64,000 bases of DNA, taken from NCBI RefSeq assembly GCF_000758545.1, contig NZ_CP009279.1, positions 5,146,001-5,210,000 of the forward strand, given 5' to 3'. The translations under genes were made by a program, and so were the position numbers. The notes beneath the pieces were generated by a model that saw only the letters and a program-made list of their open reading frames with translations, did no database searches and was not told where the DNA came from. Below are positions 44,369 through 55,000 of this stretch, one piece after another. Position 1 is the stretch's first letter; each line of letters begins with the position of its first letter. This stretch comes from Paenibacillus sp. FSL H7-0737. Lineage in GTDB: Bacteria > Bacillota > Bacilli > Paenibacillales > Paenibacillaceae.

Positions 44369-45754
44369 TTATTCCTTAATTTCCTTCACTACAATCCGTC
44401 CGCCCTCAACTTTTACAACAGAGATCGGTGCATTAACGCTAATAAAGCTGCCTTCAGTAACGACATCTACTCGCTCGCCGCCAATCATAGCCGTTCCGGA
44501 TGGACGAAGTGGAGTAACACTGTTTCCTATAGCTCCAACTAAGCTTAACTTCTCTTCAACAGGTACAAATCCCTGATCTTTAGAGAGCGTATCCTTTAAA
44601 ATAAACCTATTCCAAATTCCACGTTCTTTAAAGGCGACAGCCACAATCACAATGACTACTGTTGCAGCCGCGAATGCGATACCGAGACTAAACAATGCAT
44701 GTGTGAAGCTGTATGCTGCGCGTACGACACCTGCCACAAGGCTCACGGAACCAAGTATCCCCAATATCCCAAAGCTCGGCACGAATAGCTCCAGCACAAG
44801 CATGACAAGTCCGATTATGAACAAAAGCCAAGTCTCTGATCCGGCAAACCCTGCTACAGAATTTCCGAAAAAATATAAAACAAAGGCTAATGTCCCAATA
44901 ATCCCAGGTGCACCGAAGCCCGGAACGATCAACTCAATCACAATGCCTGTGATCCCGATGAATAGCAAAATCGTCATAATAATCGGATTCGTCAGAAATT
45001 GTGACATTTTCTCGGCACCCGTATGCTCCACACGAAAAATGTCATCTGTAGTATAACCTAACCAAGTAATCGCCTCTTCTGGAGTGGTTGTAATTTGATC
45101 AGCATAACCAGCTTTTAAAGCTTCGTCACTAGACAAAGCAATAATTTCGCCCTGCGCTTTAGATACGCCAAGATCTGGCTTATCCACAACCAAATTACTA
45201 TCGACCATTCCCGCAGCAATATCAGGATCACGCTCATTCAGAGCAGCGGCTCCAATCATTTTTGATTTCCAGTAGGAGACCATCTTCGCGTCATCTACTT
45301 TCTGGCCGCTACTATCTACTAGAGATGCAGAACCGATCATGCTGCCCGGCTTCATGATGATTGCACCTGCGTTAAGTGCTATGTAACTGCCTGCGGAAGC
45401 GGCATCACCTTTAATAAAAGCAGCCGTAGGTATGTCACTATCTCTTACCATCGTCCCAATCTGTTCTGCTGAACTCACCAGTCCACCCGGTGTATCCACC
45501 TCCAGTACAATTAGAACCGCTCCATAATTAGCAGCTTCTGCAAACCCTCTTTCCAAAAAGCTTTGCAGACCTCTTTCAATTTTCTGATCAACCGGAATAA
45601 TAAACACAGGGCCTTTCTTCATCTCACCATTCGCAGCCTTTGGTGCTTTTGGTACCGTTACATCAGCGCTGACGTTCGGGATAAACGGCGTTAAGAGCAA
45701 TAGCAGTAAAACAACTGGAATGCTGGCTAACATAATTTTCCGTAATCTTTTCAA
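44369..45754 (-). CDS. NfeD-family membrane serine protease (YqeZ type)
   Basis: 461 residues: signal segment (about 8-25), a ClpP-like protease domain with VDTPGGLVSSAEQ and ASAGSYIALNA (serine of the catalytic dyad, about residue 125), four membrane helices (about 225-345) and a C-terminal OB-fold NfeD domain (about 375-460). NfeD proteins partner flotillins. Starts with TTG, GGGAGG upstream. Promoter not identified; the hairpin at 45841 terminates the preceding gene. Confidence 0.9.
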   Translation of the reverse strand: MKRLRKIMLASIPVVLLLLLLTPFIPNVSADVTVPKAPKAANGEMKKGPVFIIPVDQKIERGLQSFLERGFAEAANYGAVLIVLEVDTPGGLVSSAEQIGTMVRDSDIPTAAFIKGDAASAGSYIALNAGAIIMKPGSMIGSASLVDSSGQKVDDAKMVSYWKSKMIGAAALNERDPDIAAGMVDSNLVVDKPDLGVSKAQGEIIALSSDEALKAGYADQITTTPEEAITWLGYTTDDIFRVEHTGAEKMSQFLTNPIIMTILLFIGITGIVIELIVPGFGAPGIIGTLAFVLYFFGNSVAGFAGSETWLLFIIGLVMLVLELFVPSFGILGILGSVSLVAGVVRAAYSFTHALFSLGIAFAAATVVIVIVAVAFKERGIWNRFILKDTLSKDQGFVPVEEKLSLVGAIGNSVTPLRPSGTAMIGGERVDVVTEGSFISVNAPISVVKVEGGRIVVKEIKE

Positions 45755-45840
45755 TGTTTTTACCTCCCTTCTTCAACTTGACCCGGGACACATAAACTTT
45801 ATTACGTTGTAAGCGTAATTACGTTTCAAAACAAAGAAAA

Positions 45841-45865
45841 GCACCCCTTTTACAAGGGGTGCTGG
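45841..45865 (-). terminator. Intrinsic terminator of yqeY
   Basis: AGCACCCCTT/AAGGGGTGCT perfect hairpin, followed by TTTTCTTTG on the minus strand. Confidence 0.85.
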
Positions 45866-45872
45866 CGCTATA

Positions 45873-46316
45873 TTATTGCAGAAATTGCTGAACCGCTTGG
45901 TTCACGAGTTTACCATCGGCGCGACCTTTGACCTTAGGCATCAGTGCGCTCATGACCTTACCCATTTCGCTTTTCGAAGAAGCACCGGTTTCCTGGATGG
46001 TCTGCTGTACAATTGCTTTAATTTCTTCTTCGGAAAGTTGCTCGGGAAGATACTTAATAATAATCTCGATTTCTGCCTTCGTACTCGCGGCAAGCTCGTC
46101 GCGACCCGCTGATTCAAATTCTTGGAGGGCATCTTTGCGCTGTTTGATTTCACGACTAAGGATATCAAGCACTTCGTTGTCGTCCAATGTTCTCTTCAAA
46201 TCTATTTCAAGATACTTTATTGTAGAACGAACCATTCGAATCGTGGAGAGCGTGAACTTGTCCTTACTCTTCATCGCTTGCTTCATATCTTCGTTCAATC
46301 TCTCGCTAAGATTCAT
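45873..46316 (-). CDS. yqeY: YqeY, GatB/YqeY tRNA-amidase-like domain protein
   Basis: 147 residues; the whole protein is a GatB/YqeY domain (KDKFTLSTIRMVRS, YLPEQLSEEEI, GKVMSALMPKVKGRADGK). Stand-alone YqeY proteins have no proven reaction. Fifteen bases after rpsU, matching the conserved rpsU-yqeY pair. Confidence 0.93.
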   Translation of the reverse strand: MNLSERLNEDMKQAMKSKDKFTLSTIRMVRSTIKYLEIDLKRTLDDNEVLDILSREIKQRKDALQEFESAGRDELAASTKAEIEIIIKYLPEQLSEEEIKAIVQQTIQETGASSKSEMGKVMSALMPKVKGRADGKLVNQAVQQFLQ

Positions 46317-46331
46317 GCGTGGGTAATCCTC

Positions 46332-46505
46332 CTAAAACTTTCTCTTACGAGCAGCCTCAGACTTCAGCTTTTTCTTAACGCTTGGCTTTTCGTAATGTTT
46401 GCGTTTCTTCACCTCAGCCAAGACACCATCTTTTGCGATGGAACGTTTAAAGCGACGAAGTGCAGCATCAATTGTCTCGTTTTTGCGAACTTTCGTTTCA
46501 GACAC
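46332..46505 (-). CDS. rpsU: Small ribosomal subunit protein bS21
   Basis: 57 residues beginning SETKVRKNETIDAALRRFKR with the basic tail KKRKHYEKPSVKKKLKSE, as in bS21. The GTG at 46505 follows GGGAGGGG and aligns with other bS21 starts; the longer frame to 46547 is not used. Confidence 0.96.
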   Translation of the reverse strand: MSETKVRKNETIDAALRRFKRSIAKDGVLAEVKKRKHYEKPSVKKKLKSEAARKRKF

Positions 46506-46562
46506 AGTTTCCCCTCCCTCCGACCATACCGTCCAAGAGCATAACACGGTTTATCAAATTCC

Positions 46563-46592
46563 ATTATAGGTCAAACGGAAATAGGGTGTCAA
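46563..46592 (-). promoter_or_regulatory. Sigma-A promoter of rpsU-yqeY
   Basis: Minus strand TTGACA (46587-46592), 18-bp spacer, TATAAT (46563-46568); near-consensus, consistent with high expression of a ribosomal protein. Confidence 0.8.
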
Positions 46593-46644
46593 CCTTCGTG
46601 TTATTCTTTTTTTCTGGCAAGTTCTTCAACATTTAATGATTGTA

Positions 46645-47004
46645 CTATGCGTGAGAAGCTGAGTTTCCTGTAAGAGCTCCCAGCTTGGCCCCACCAAGCA
46701 AGTGATAATGAAGATGAGGCACAGCTTGTCCACTATCTGGACCACAATTATTGATCAAACGATAACCAGATTCGGCAATCCCAAGGTCGATAGCGATCTG
46801 TTGCGCTACACTGTGAATTTCTGCAATTAGCGGAAGATCCTCAGGTGTGACATCATTCATAGAAGCAATGAACTTCTTTGGAATGATCAACACATGCACC
46901 GGTGCAGCCGGCTCGATGTCGTAGAATGCAAGAATACGTTCGTTCTCAAATACTTTTTTGGAAGGAATAGTACCCTCAATAATTTTGCTAAACACGGTCT
47001 CCAT
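46645..47004 (-). CDS. HIT family protein
   Basis: 119 residues with the histidine triad HLHYH (H97, H99, H101) at the C-terminal half and IIEGTIPSKKVFENE at the N-terminus. HIT enzymes hydrolyse or transfer AMP from nucleotide conjugates. ATG at 47004 has AGGAGG about 10 bases upstream. Confidence 0.93.
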   Translation of the reverse strand: METVFSKIIEGTIPSKKVFENERILAFYDIEPAAPVHVLIIPKKFIASMNDVTPEDLPLIAEIHSVAQQIAIDLGIAESGYRLINNCGPDSGQAVPHLHYHLLGGAKLGALTGNSASHA

Positions 47005-47370
47005 AGAGTGCTTGCCTCCTAAAAATTGGTGAAATTTCACTTCATCATAAGATAATCATACAGGATAATCACCAATTACGAAAGACGCTAGAAGATTCAA
47101 CATCCACACTCTAAAACTGTATCTATTACAGAATGAAATCCGTTTACAAATGAAGTTGAGCTATATATATACCCGTAGGGCCTAAAAAGGCAAAAAAAAG
47201 AGAAACACCCTTCACAGCTTATAAAGCTGATTCGGCGGCGGACGTATGAAAAGGAGTACATTCCCGGTCATACGTCCGCCGAGGTGTTTCGAAAGTAATG
47301 TCGGCTTAGCTGTATTATAACAGCGCGTTGATGCTGTATCTGTGATATCGATCACACAGTTTAAAATGCT
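47005..47370. other. Intergenic region holding a large structured RNA terminator
   Basis: 366 bp between sbcC and the HIT gene. The sbcC-proximal half is the structured terminator (47192-47290); the remainder is the promoter/leader of the HIT gene. I see no ORF. Confidence 0.6.
47192..47290 (-). terminator. Three-way-junction intrinsic terminator
   Basis: Minus strand: outer stem GAAACACC/GGTGTTTC (47283-47290 with 47202-47209), inner 14-bp perfect hairpin CGGCGGACGTATGA/TCATACGTCCGCCG (47268-47281 with 47236-47249), and CAGCTT/AAGCTG, then eight T (47192-47199). Serves as terminator of the sbcC transcript. Confidence 0.75.
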
Positions 47371-50300
47371 TCACATTTTTTCCAAAAGGATACGCGATCC
47401 CCCTCCACCTTGTTCAGCAGGAACTACCACCAGCTTGCGCGGCAACCTTGCACGAAGCTCTGGAACGTGGCTGATAATACCGACAGACAGCTGGTCATTA
47501 TGCAACCTTTCAAGTGAAGTAATCACTGTATCCAGCAGCTCTGGGTCGAGAGTACCAAACCCTTCATCTAGGAAGAAAAATTGCAACGGATATTGCCCAC
47601 GCAGCTGGATCTGAGCTGAAAGAGCAAGTGCCAGCGAAAGGGATGTTAGGAAGGTCTCTCCACCAGACAGGGTTGAGACAGGTCTTCTCACCCCGCCGTT
47701 CCCGTCATCACGGATCACAAAGCCGCCACCCGAATCAACCTCCAATGCATAACGCTGCTTACTCAGGAATCGAAGCCGCTGGGAAGCGGACTGACACACC
47801 TGCATCAATTGTTCCTCAGCAATGTACTCAACAAAGGCGTTCCCACGTAAGACCGTCTGTAGTTTGGAGAGTTGATCTTGCATAGAAGCGTGCTCAATCC
47901 GCTTAGCTTCGAGCTCCATCCAGCGAATATGTCGATGCCGCAGGTCCTCCAGATCACGCTCTGCACGTGCTCTTGCCTGAAGAGATACTTCATCCTCAGC
48001 CTTGCTTTCTCTTAAGATCCCCTGACTTTCTTGCCATTCTTCTTCACTTAAGCTGGCTCCGTCAAGCTTCTCTTCAATATTACGCAGTTGCAACGAGACC
48101 TCAGCTTCTTCGGCACGATGAGCACGTACGCGGGAATAAGCCATTTCCCTTGCTTCGGATGTGAGCGCTGCTCCTTCAACCTCGGTGGCTGAACTAAACG
48201 GTGAAGAAGCCAAGCTTTGTTCCCAATGACTGGTAGCTGCTACGTAATGTTCACGCGCAGATTCCGCAGCCTGGCGAGTAATCGCTGCTTCCTTAACCTC
48301 ATGCTGAGCCTTCTCCGCCGCTGCGAGATGTGACTGCTTGCTTGTCTCCAGAGCAGTTAACAATTCCTGCAGACGTCCTTCACATTCCGCTAGAAGAGGA
48401 GCAGCAGCACGACCATTCGTCCACTCCAGTAGACGCTGTTCTTTTTCACGCTGCAATTCTTCCTTGCCTTCGATCTGTGTGATCCACTGAGCCAGCTCTT
48501 TATCCAGCCCCGTTATGGTTTCTTGAAGGTTCTGCACTGAAGCACTTTTCTCCTCCAGAAACTTGACACTGATATCAAGTCGAGATCTAATTTCTTCAGC
48601 TTGTGCATCCTTAGCTAACAGATCACGGTAAGCTTGTTCCACTTCTCCAGGTGCCATATCCGGGAACTGCTGTGTCCAGTTCTGCCGTAGAGCCGTTAGC
48701 TGGGCGCTGAGTTCCTCAGCTTTGGCAGCAATTCCTTCTACCCAGCTCCGTTCACCTGCGACAGCTGCCGCTTCTTTGAGGCAGAGCTGCTGGACCTCCT
48801 GCATCGATTGCTGCCACTGTACCGCAGTTCGGCGTACTTCACCTGACTGTCCTTTTAATCCCAAATGTGCAGCTTCAAGTTCTGCCAAGGCTTTTTCATC
48901 TGGAATGATTAAATCGGTGGAAGTAACTGCACTACTTACTTCTGAACCTGCAGCTGCAGGGTGATTTGCCGCTTCGATGACTTCATTTCCAAATACCTGC
49001 TCCAGCCATACTTGATCCTGTTCGCGAAGACCACGGAACAGATGACGAGCTTCCAAAGCCCGTCTAGACAATGTTCGAACTTGCTGAAGCTTCATTTCCA
49101 GTTCTTGCTGCTCTAAGCTATCCTGCAATAATGCAGGTGCAGGATGATGCTCGCTGCCGCATACAGGGCAGGGTTGTCCTTCTTCCAGCTCCTTAGCTAG
49201 TGCTAACGACAATCTGTGAAGCTCTTGATCCTTCATAGCCGCTTCCAAAGAGCTGACATGTTGCTCCAGACGCTCCGCTGTGGTACGCGCAGCTTCTTCT
49301 GTCGCCAGCAGCTTCTCTTGATGCAGCGCCGCCTCGCGGATCAGTTGCCCGCGAGCAGCTTCCTGCAGCTCGCGACGGCCCTCGGCCTCCGCGAGTCTCG
49401 CCTGCGCAGCCGCGAGTGCAGCGGCACGCTCGCGGCGCTCCTTCTCCGCCTTATCCCACTGGGATTCGGCGGAATGCAGCCCTTGCAGTCTCTGCATCGC
49501 TTCTTGCAGAGACTGCCGCTCCTGGGAGCGGACACCGAGCGGCTGCAAGCTCTGCTGCAGCTCTTGCTGGCGCTTTTGGCCCTTGGCCAAAAGCTCACGC
49601 TCCCGGGCCATGCCCTCCCGCAGCTCCGCTAGCTTGCGGGAGGCCTCTTCGCGGCGCTCGCGCAGAGCCGCGAGTTCGCGCCGCAGGCCGCCGAGCTCGG
49701 ACTCGAGCTCGAGCGCGCGGCGGTAGGTGCCGGCCCCCTCCCGGAGGGCCGGCTCTTCCGCCGCAAGCGCGGCCTGCGCAGCAGCCGCGACGGCAGCGGC
49801 ACGCGCCGCCTCCTGCTCGGCGGCGGCGGCCAGCACCTCTTGGCCCTCCGCGCGGGCCAATCGGCTCTTAAAGGCTTCTTCCGCGCTGCGCCATGCTTTC
49901 AGCGCGGGAAGCCTTGCCTCGGCCTCGTCAGCTTGGCCGAGCTTCTGTTCAAGGAGGAGGATCTCCTCCTCCTTGGCGAGCAGCCCCTGCCGCTGTAACT
50001 CGCGGCGGGTCCGTTCCTCTTGGAGCTCGCGTATACGCGCGAAACGCTCCGAGACCTGCAGCGCCGCCTCCAGCTTTCGGCGGCATTCCGCAGCATAAAG
50101 GGTGGCCTGCTCGAGGCGCTCCGCCGCTGCCTCTACATCTCCTTTGCCTGCACTGCCAAGACCCTGCTGCTCAGCGATAAGCGCGCGAAGCGCAGCCTCA
50201 TTCTCCTTCACCCGGCGGCTAAGCTTGATCGCAAGCTGATCGCCATACTGTTCCAGGTGGAACAGGCGCTGCAGCATTTGCCGGCGATCTACGCCACGAA

Positions 50301-50784
50301 GCGATAAGAATTCGGCAAATTTCCCCTGCGGCAATACAACCGCTCGCGTGAAGTCATCCATTTTTAGACCGATATGCTCCTCCACACAGCGCGTAACATC
50401 TGCGAGCTTATCCGCCATAACATTATCACCGTCAGGTGTGATTTCAATGAAACGGCTAATCGTGTTGCTGACAGTTTGTTCACCAGTCCGCTTGAACTTC
50501 CTTTCAACACGATAACGATGTGCCCCCGCGGAAGAAGTGAGCTCAAAGGTAAACGCCACGCTGAGTGAATCTTCAGAGTGGTTCATAATCCCCTGTGTTC
50601 CATTAACAGCACGTTCCACTTTCCCGTACATCGCCAAAGTAATAGCATCCAGCAAGCTAGACTTGCCGCTGCCCGTAGGTCCAAAAATCCCAAACAGTCC
50701 CGTCTCACACAGACTTTCAAAATCTATTTCTTGCATTTCTCTATAACTCTGTAATCCTGCTACTTTTAATAGAATAGGTTTCAC
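47371..50784 (-). CDS. sbcC: Exonuclease subunit SbcC
   Basis: 1137 residues. ABC-ATPase N-terminal lobe with Walker A GPTGSGKS (35-42), long coiled-coil arms (about 180-530 and 560-1000), zinc hook CPVCGSEHHP (about 539), and C-terminal lobe with signature LSGGETF and Walker B FFFLDEGFGTLD. With SbcD it cleaves hairpins and DNA ends. Starts with GTG, one base after sbcD. The part of the coiled coil coded by 49330-50230 is strikingly Ala/Glu/Arg-rich and GC-rich (see findings). Confidence 0.95.
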   Translation of the reverse strand: MKPILLKVAGLQSYREMQEIDFESLCETGLFGIFGPTGSGKSSLLDAITLAMYGKVERAVNGTQGIMNHSEDSLSVAFTFELTSSAGAHRYRVERKFKRTGEQTVSNTISRFIEITPDGDNVMADKLADVTRCVEEHIGLKMDDFTRAVVLPQGKFAEFLSLRGVDRRQMLQRLFHLEQYGDQLAIKLSRRVKENEAALRALIAEQQGLGSAGKGDVEAAAERLEQATLYAAECRRKLEAALQVSERFARIRELQEERTRRELQRQGLLAKEEEILLLEQKLGQADEAEARLPALKAWRSAEEAFKSRLARAEGQEVLAAAAEQEAARAAAVAAAAQAALAAEEPALREGAGTYRRALELESELGGLRRELAALRERREEASRKLAELREGMARERELLAKGQKRQQELQQSLQPLGVRSQERQSLQEAMQRLQGLHSAESQWDKAEKERRERAAALAAAQARLAEAEGRRELQEAARGQLIREAALHQEKLLATEEAARTTAERLEQHVSSLEAAMKDQELHRLSLALAKELEEGQPCPVCGSEHHPAPALLQDSLEQQELEMKLQQVRTLSRRALEARHLFRGLREQDQVWLEQVFGNEVIEAANHPAAAGSEVSSAVTSTDLIIPDEKALAELEAAHLGLKGQSGEVRRTAVQWQQSMQEVQQLCLKEAAAVAGERSWVEGIAAKAEELSAQLTALRQNWTQQFPDMAPGEVEQAYRDLLAKDAQAEEIRSRLDISVKFLEEKSASVQNLQETITGLDKELAQWITQIEGKEELQREKEQRLLEWTNGRAAAPLLAECEGRLQELLTALETSKQSHLAAAEKAQHEVKEAAITRQAAESAREHYVAATSHWEQSLASSPFSSATEVEGAALTSEAREMAYSRVRAHRAEEAEVSLQLRNIEEKLDGASLSEEEWQESQGILRESKAEDEVSLQARARAERDLEDLRHRHIRWMELEAKRIEHASMQDQLSKLQTVLRGNAFVEYIAEEQLMQVCQSASQRLRFLSKQRYALEVDSGGGFVIRDDGNGGVRRPVSTLSGGETFLTSLSLALALSAQIQLRGQYPLQFFFLDEGFGTLDPELLDTVITSLERLHNDQLSVGIISHVPELRARLPRKLVVVPAEQGGGGSRILLEKM

Positions 50785-50785
50785 C

Positions 50786-51967
50786 TTAGTTCTCCTCTCC
50801 TTCCTCTGGCTGACGCCGTTCTTCTTCGGTTAGCTGTAAGAACAGCTCTATTAGCTTATCTTCCGGTTCCGCTCCACCTGTCTGACGCTGATAGAATTTA
50901 CGGAACAATTCTTGCACCGGCATTCGTGAACGGGCAGTTTGTTCGAGCTCCATCTCCATTTGCGGGTAGATGGGACGAATATGAATGATCCCCTCGCGTG
51001 ATTTGCGCAGGCGCTGAATATCATTCATCGACATGGCTTCACTAAGCCGAATCTCCAAATCTATAAAAGCAGAAGCATCTCTACCTTCATCCAGCCAGTT
51101 ATATACCTCCTGCAATCCACCTGTGGAGCTCCATCTTACAAGCGGACGCCCACAGCGAAGATAGATTTCTTCAAAGGTTGGCTCACCACCCGGCGCAACA
51201 TCAATCAGCGTCACCGATTTAGCCTGTCCTGCTTCAGAAAAACTGTATGCCAGCGGAGATCCGCTGTAACGGATCATTCCTTCCCCTTTGACACGTTGTG
51301 CGCGATGAAGATGACCTAGTGCAGTATATTGCGCTCCACAAGCCAAAGCAGAAGGATCAACGGTATACGCTCCGCCCACTTGAATTGGACGTTCCGAATC
51401 ACTTTCCACACCACCAAGCACATAAATATGGCTCATCGCCAAATTTACAGTCTGCGGCGTGAATTCCCGTCCCAACAGCTGCATGAGCTTGCCTACCCGT
51501 GCGCTATAAGCCAGTCGAAGCTCCTCTTCTCCGCTATCTCCTGCAAGCAGTTCACCGAGACGCGCCTCGGAGGGATAAGGAAGAGCTGCGATTTTGGCGA
51601 TCTCACCCGTGCGTGCAGCATGAACAGTCACTGGCTCTGAGGTAGGAAGCCCCACTAATGTAATCCCCTGCCTTAATACAAGCGGTGAAACTGAAGATAC
51701 GCGCTCCGGTTGATCATGGTTTCCGGCAATCACAACAAGGGGCCTGCCCCCTGCAGTCAGCCTTGCGGCAGCCTCATAGAATAGTTGTTCTGAAGCCGCT
51801 GGTGGATTAACGGAATCGTACACATCTCCCGCCATCATTATCAAATCCACTTTATGAAAATCGGCGATCTCCACCAATTCATCTATGAACTGCTCTTGCT
51901 CCTTCTGCCGGCTTCTTCCTTCCAGCGTTCGGCCGAGGTGCCAATCTCCCGTATGCAATATCCGCAT
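50786..51967 (-). CDS. sbcD: Exonuclease subunit SbcD
   Basis: 393 residues. Metallophosphoesterase with DWHLGR (D8, H10), GDVYD, GNHD and HLHRAQ motifs that bind two metals. It is the nuclease of the SbcCD complex. AAGAGGA precedes the ATG; sbcC follows after one base. It is 41 bases after addA. Confidence 0.95.
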   Translation of the reverse strand: MRILHTGDWHLGRTLEGRSRQKEQEQFIDELVEIADFHKVDLIMMAGDVYDSVNPPAASEQLFYEAAARLTAGGRPLVVIAGNHDQPERVSSVSPLVLRQGITLVGLPTSEPVTVHAARTGEIAKIAALPYPSEARLGELLAGDSGEEELRLAYSARVGKLMQLLGREFTPQTVNLAMSHIYVLGGVESDSERPIQVGGAYTVDPSALACGAQYTALGHLHRAQRVKGEGMIRYSGSPLAYSFSEAGQAKSVTLIDVAPGGEPTFEEIYLRCGRPLVRWSSTGGLQEVYNWLDEGRDASAFIDLEIRLSEAMSMNDIQRLRKSREGIIHIRPIYPQMEMELEQTARSRMPVQELFRKFYQRQTGGAEPEDKLIELFLQLTEEERRQPEEGEEN

Positions 51968-52008
51968 CTTCGTCCTCTTTCCCCGCTCCTACGCGGTAAT
52001 GAATAGAT

Positions 52009-55000
52009 TTATAATTTCACAGCATGTCCGCCGTCAAAAAAGTACAGCCAAATCTCGCTGATCGGTTCTCCCAAAATATCATGTAATGCCTTGCTGTATA
52101 ACTCTAGCTGAAAACGATATTTTTCCTTAAGCGCTTCTAACCCACCCTGATGTTCTAAAACAGAGTCCGTCTTATAGTCTAACAGAATAATCCGGTCCTC
52201 TTCGCGGAACAGACAGTCAATGACCCCTTGGATCAGCACTCCTTCACTAAAGCCTTCATTATTATTTCCATGGCTTAGCTCTGTGACGGCTTTATTCATA
52301 TAATCGAGCCCTCCATAAGCCTCGCCTGCGGGAAGCATATAACTGAACGGCATTTCTCTAAGCTTCCAAGAAGAATCTATTAATCTACGACCAAGCTCAT
52401 TCGTATAAAAAGTCTCTATCTGATCGGAGGATACCGCCTCCACCTGCTCAGCAGTTAGAATAGCTAATCTCTGCAAACGGGCTAATGTTTCTTCCACAAC
52501 TTTAGGATCAACAGAACCCTCCAGCGGAATATGCTGCATAACCGTATGGTAGGCTGTCCCGCGCTCCGCTGGGGTTAGACTGCGCTTTTCCATAAATTTC
52601 GGACGCCGCAAGTGCAGACTGTCTGCTCCTGCCACATCTGTACGTTTATTGTTTTCTGTTGAGGTGACAGGATATCCACCTTCCTCTAGAAGATCATAAG
52701 AAGGCTGGTCCTGCATCGACAACAAAGATTTTAACTCTGTAACAGAGGTTTTGGCCGGAATACCAGAGGCAGCCGCAAACGGATAGGGCCATTCTAGTCT
52801 TCTAGCAATTTCATCGCTATTCACTGATCCATTGACACTTACAGATTCACCTTTTTGCAGCGCCTTGAGTACAGATTGACGTTCTTCTGCTTTGTCCTCT
52901 GAGTCATCCGAAGGAAGGAACGCCCCGGAATTCAGTTCGGAAGCATTCTGCACACTGATGCTCCAGTTCGAGACATCGCAGTGCAGCACTGTCGAGACTG
53001 TGCCTTCAGAGCCGCCTAGCTTCCGAAGAATAGCCGCCGCCGGATGCCGGATCAATGCCGGTCCAACCCAGTCCAGATAGCTGCGACCCCGGGCTAGTAA
53101 ATGATCAGCAAGCAGTAGCTCATCCCGATTCTGCACACTGCTCCAGCTAGCAATTTTCCGTGGTAAATCTCTTACGGTACCGACTAGAATCATCTTATCT
53201 CTCGGACGAGTTAAAGCTACATATAATACCCGCATTTCCTCAGCCAATAATTCAAGTCGTGTACGACGATTAATAGCCAAATAAGGAAGCGTAGGGTAGC
53301 TGACCCGTGTTTCCCGCTCCACAAAACGTGGCCCAAAGCCAAGCTCCTTGTGCATCAGGAAAGGAGAATGCAAATCCTGCCGATTAAACTGCTTGGCCAT
53401 ACCCGCTATAAAAACAACAGGAAACTCTAAGCCTTTGGATTTATGGATAGTCATAATTCTGACCCCATTGCCCTCTTCGCCGCCACCACCAGCTACACCA
53501 AGATCTCCGCCATTCTCACGAAGCCGTGAAATGAACACCAGAAAACGGAACAACCCACGCGCCGCAGTATCATTCTCAAATTGAACAGCCCGATCATACA
53601 GAGCTTTAAGATTGTTCTGTCGCTGTGAGCCTCCAGGCAAGCCTCCAACCCATTCCAGATAGCCGCTCTCACCATAAATACGCCAGATCAGCTCACTGAG
53701 ACTGCCTTGTCTAGCTGCATCTCTCCAGCTTTCAAGCCGTTCTAGAAAATTCTTAAGCTTTTGCTTCAGCTTTAGGCTGATTTGCGGTAAAGCTCCACTT
53801 CCAGATTCCACCTCATTAATGATTTCATCATTATTATCTGAGGTAACTTTCTCTTCCGCTGCACTTGCTGTTTCTATCACATGAGCCGAGAAAAGATCGT
53901 ATTCTTCCTCAGCTTCGTTTGCATCTTGCATGTTCGCTGCCATTTGTACAGCACGATAGAAAGAACCATGGCTGTACATCCGAACTTTAGCCAGTTCCTC
54001 TTCAGTTAAACCAACAACAGGTGAACGAAGCACACCAGCGAGTGGAATATCCTGCTGAGGATTATCGACTATTTTTAAGAGTGAGAGTGCAATTTCTACT
54101 TCTGTAGCTTCAAAATAGCCTTTATTCAGATCTCCGTAAGCAGGGATTCCCTCCATCCGAAGCTCTTCAATAATTAAAGGGGTCCATATTCTCGCCGAAC
54201 GAAGCAAAATCACGATATCACCATAAATCACTGGGCGCATAATCTTAAGCCCTTTATCATAAATCAGCAGCGGAGATCCGCCATTCAGGCCAGTCATCTG
54301 TGAAATGCGGCGAGCAATCGCCCGTGCTTCCAGTTGCGCAGTCTCACTTTCAATAGCTTCGCTTTCCTGAAGTGGAGTCTCACCGTCCTCAGTCTCTTCT
54401 ACTTTACCTGCTGCCGCTCCGCGATCGATCAATAATAGCTCTGGTGCAAAAAAAGTATCTGGCCCCTTCTCTGCTGCACCCGGGAAATTCGCTCCATACA
54501 CAAGCTCAGCACGTTCGTCATAATTAATCTCCGCCACTGTCTCGTTCATAATCTGCCGAAAAATCATATTTACGGCATTTACAACCTCCATACGACTACG
54601 GAAATTACGGGCTAGATCGATAACCGAACCGCCGGACGATTCATTAGGCTTCTCAGATAACTCGCTTAACTCGGATTCGCCAACTGTATTACTGCCACCT
54701 CCGGCATTCTTAGAGCCAAAGCTACGGTATTTATCCAGGAACAGCCCCGGCTCTGCCAGACGGAACCGATAAATACTTTGCTTCATATCTCCGACCATAA
54801 ATCGGTTACCAGGTGTTTCGCGGGAGATAAGCCGCACAATCTCTTCTTGCACACTATTCGTATCCTGATATTCATCTAACAGAACCTCATCGAATTGGGC
54901 ACGGTACTCCATCGCTGCATCAGAAGGCAGGGAATGGCCTGGTAGAGAATCATGATGGCGCAAAATTTGCAGACAATAATGCTCCAAATCACTAAAGTCG

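Noticed and set aside
36322..46505. Unusual rearrangement of the ribosome/cell-wall cluster
   Set aside because: Gene order from rpsU to cdd is the ordinary Bacillus-type order, so it is not a novel system.
49416..49871. Long plus-strand frames opposite sbcC
   Set aside because: They result from the GC-rich codon bias of the sbcC coiled coil; composition is Ala/Arg/Pro-rich nonsense and no start context exists.
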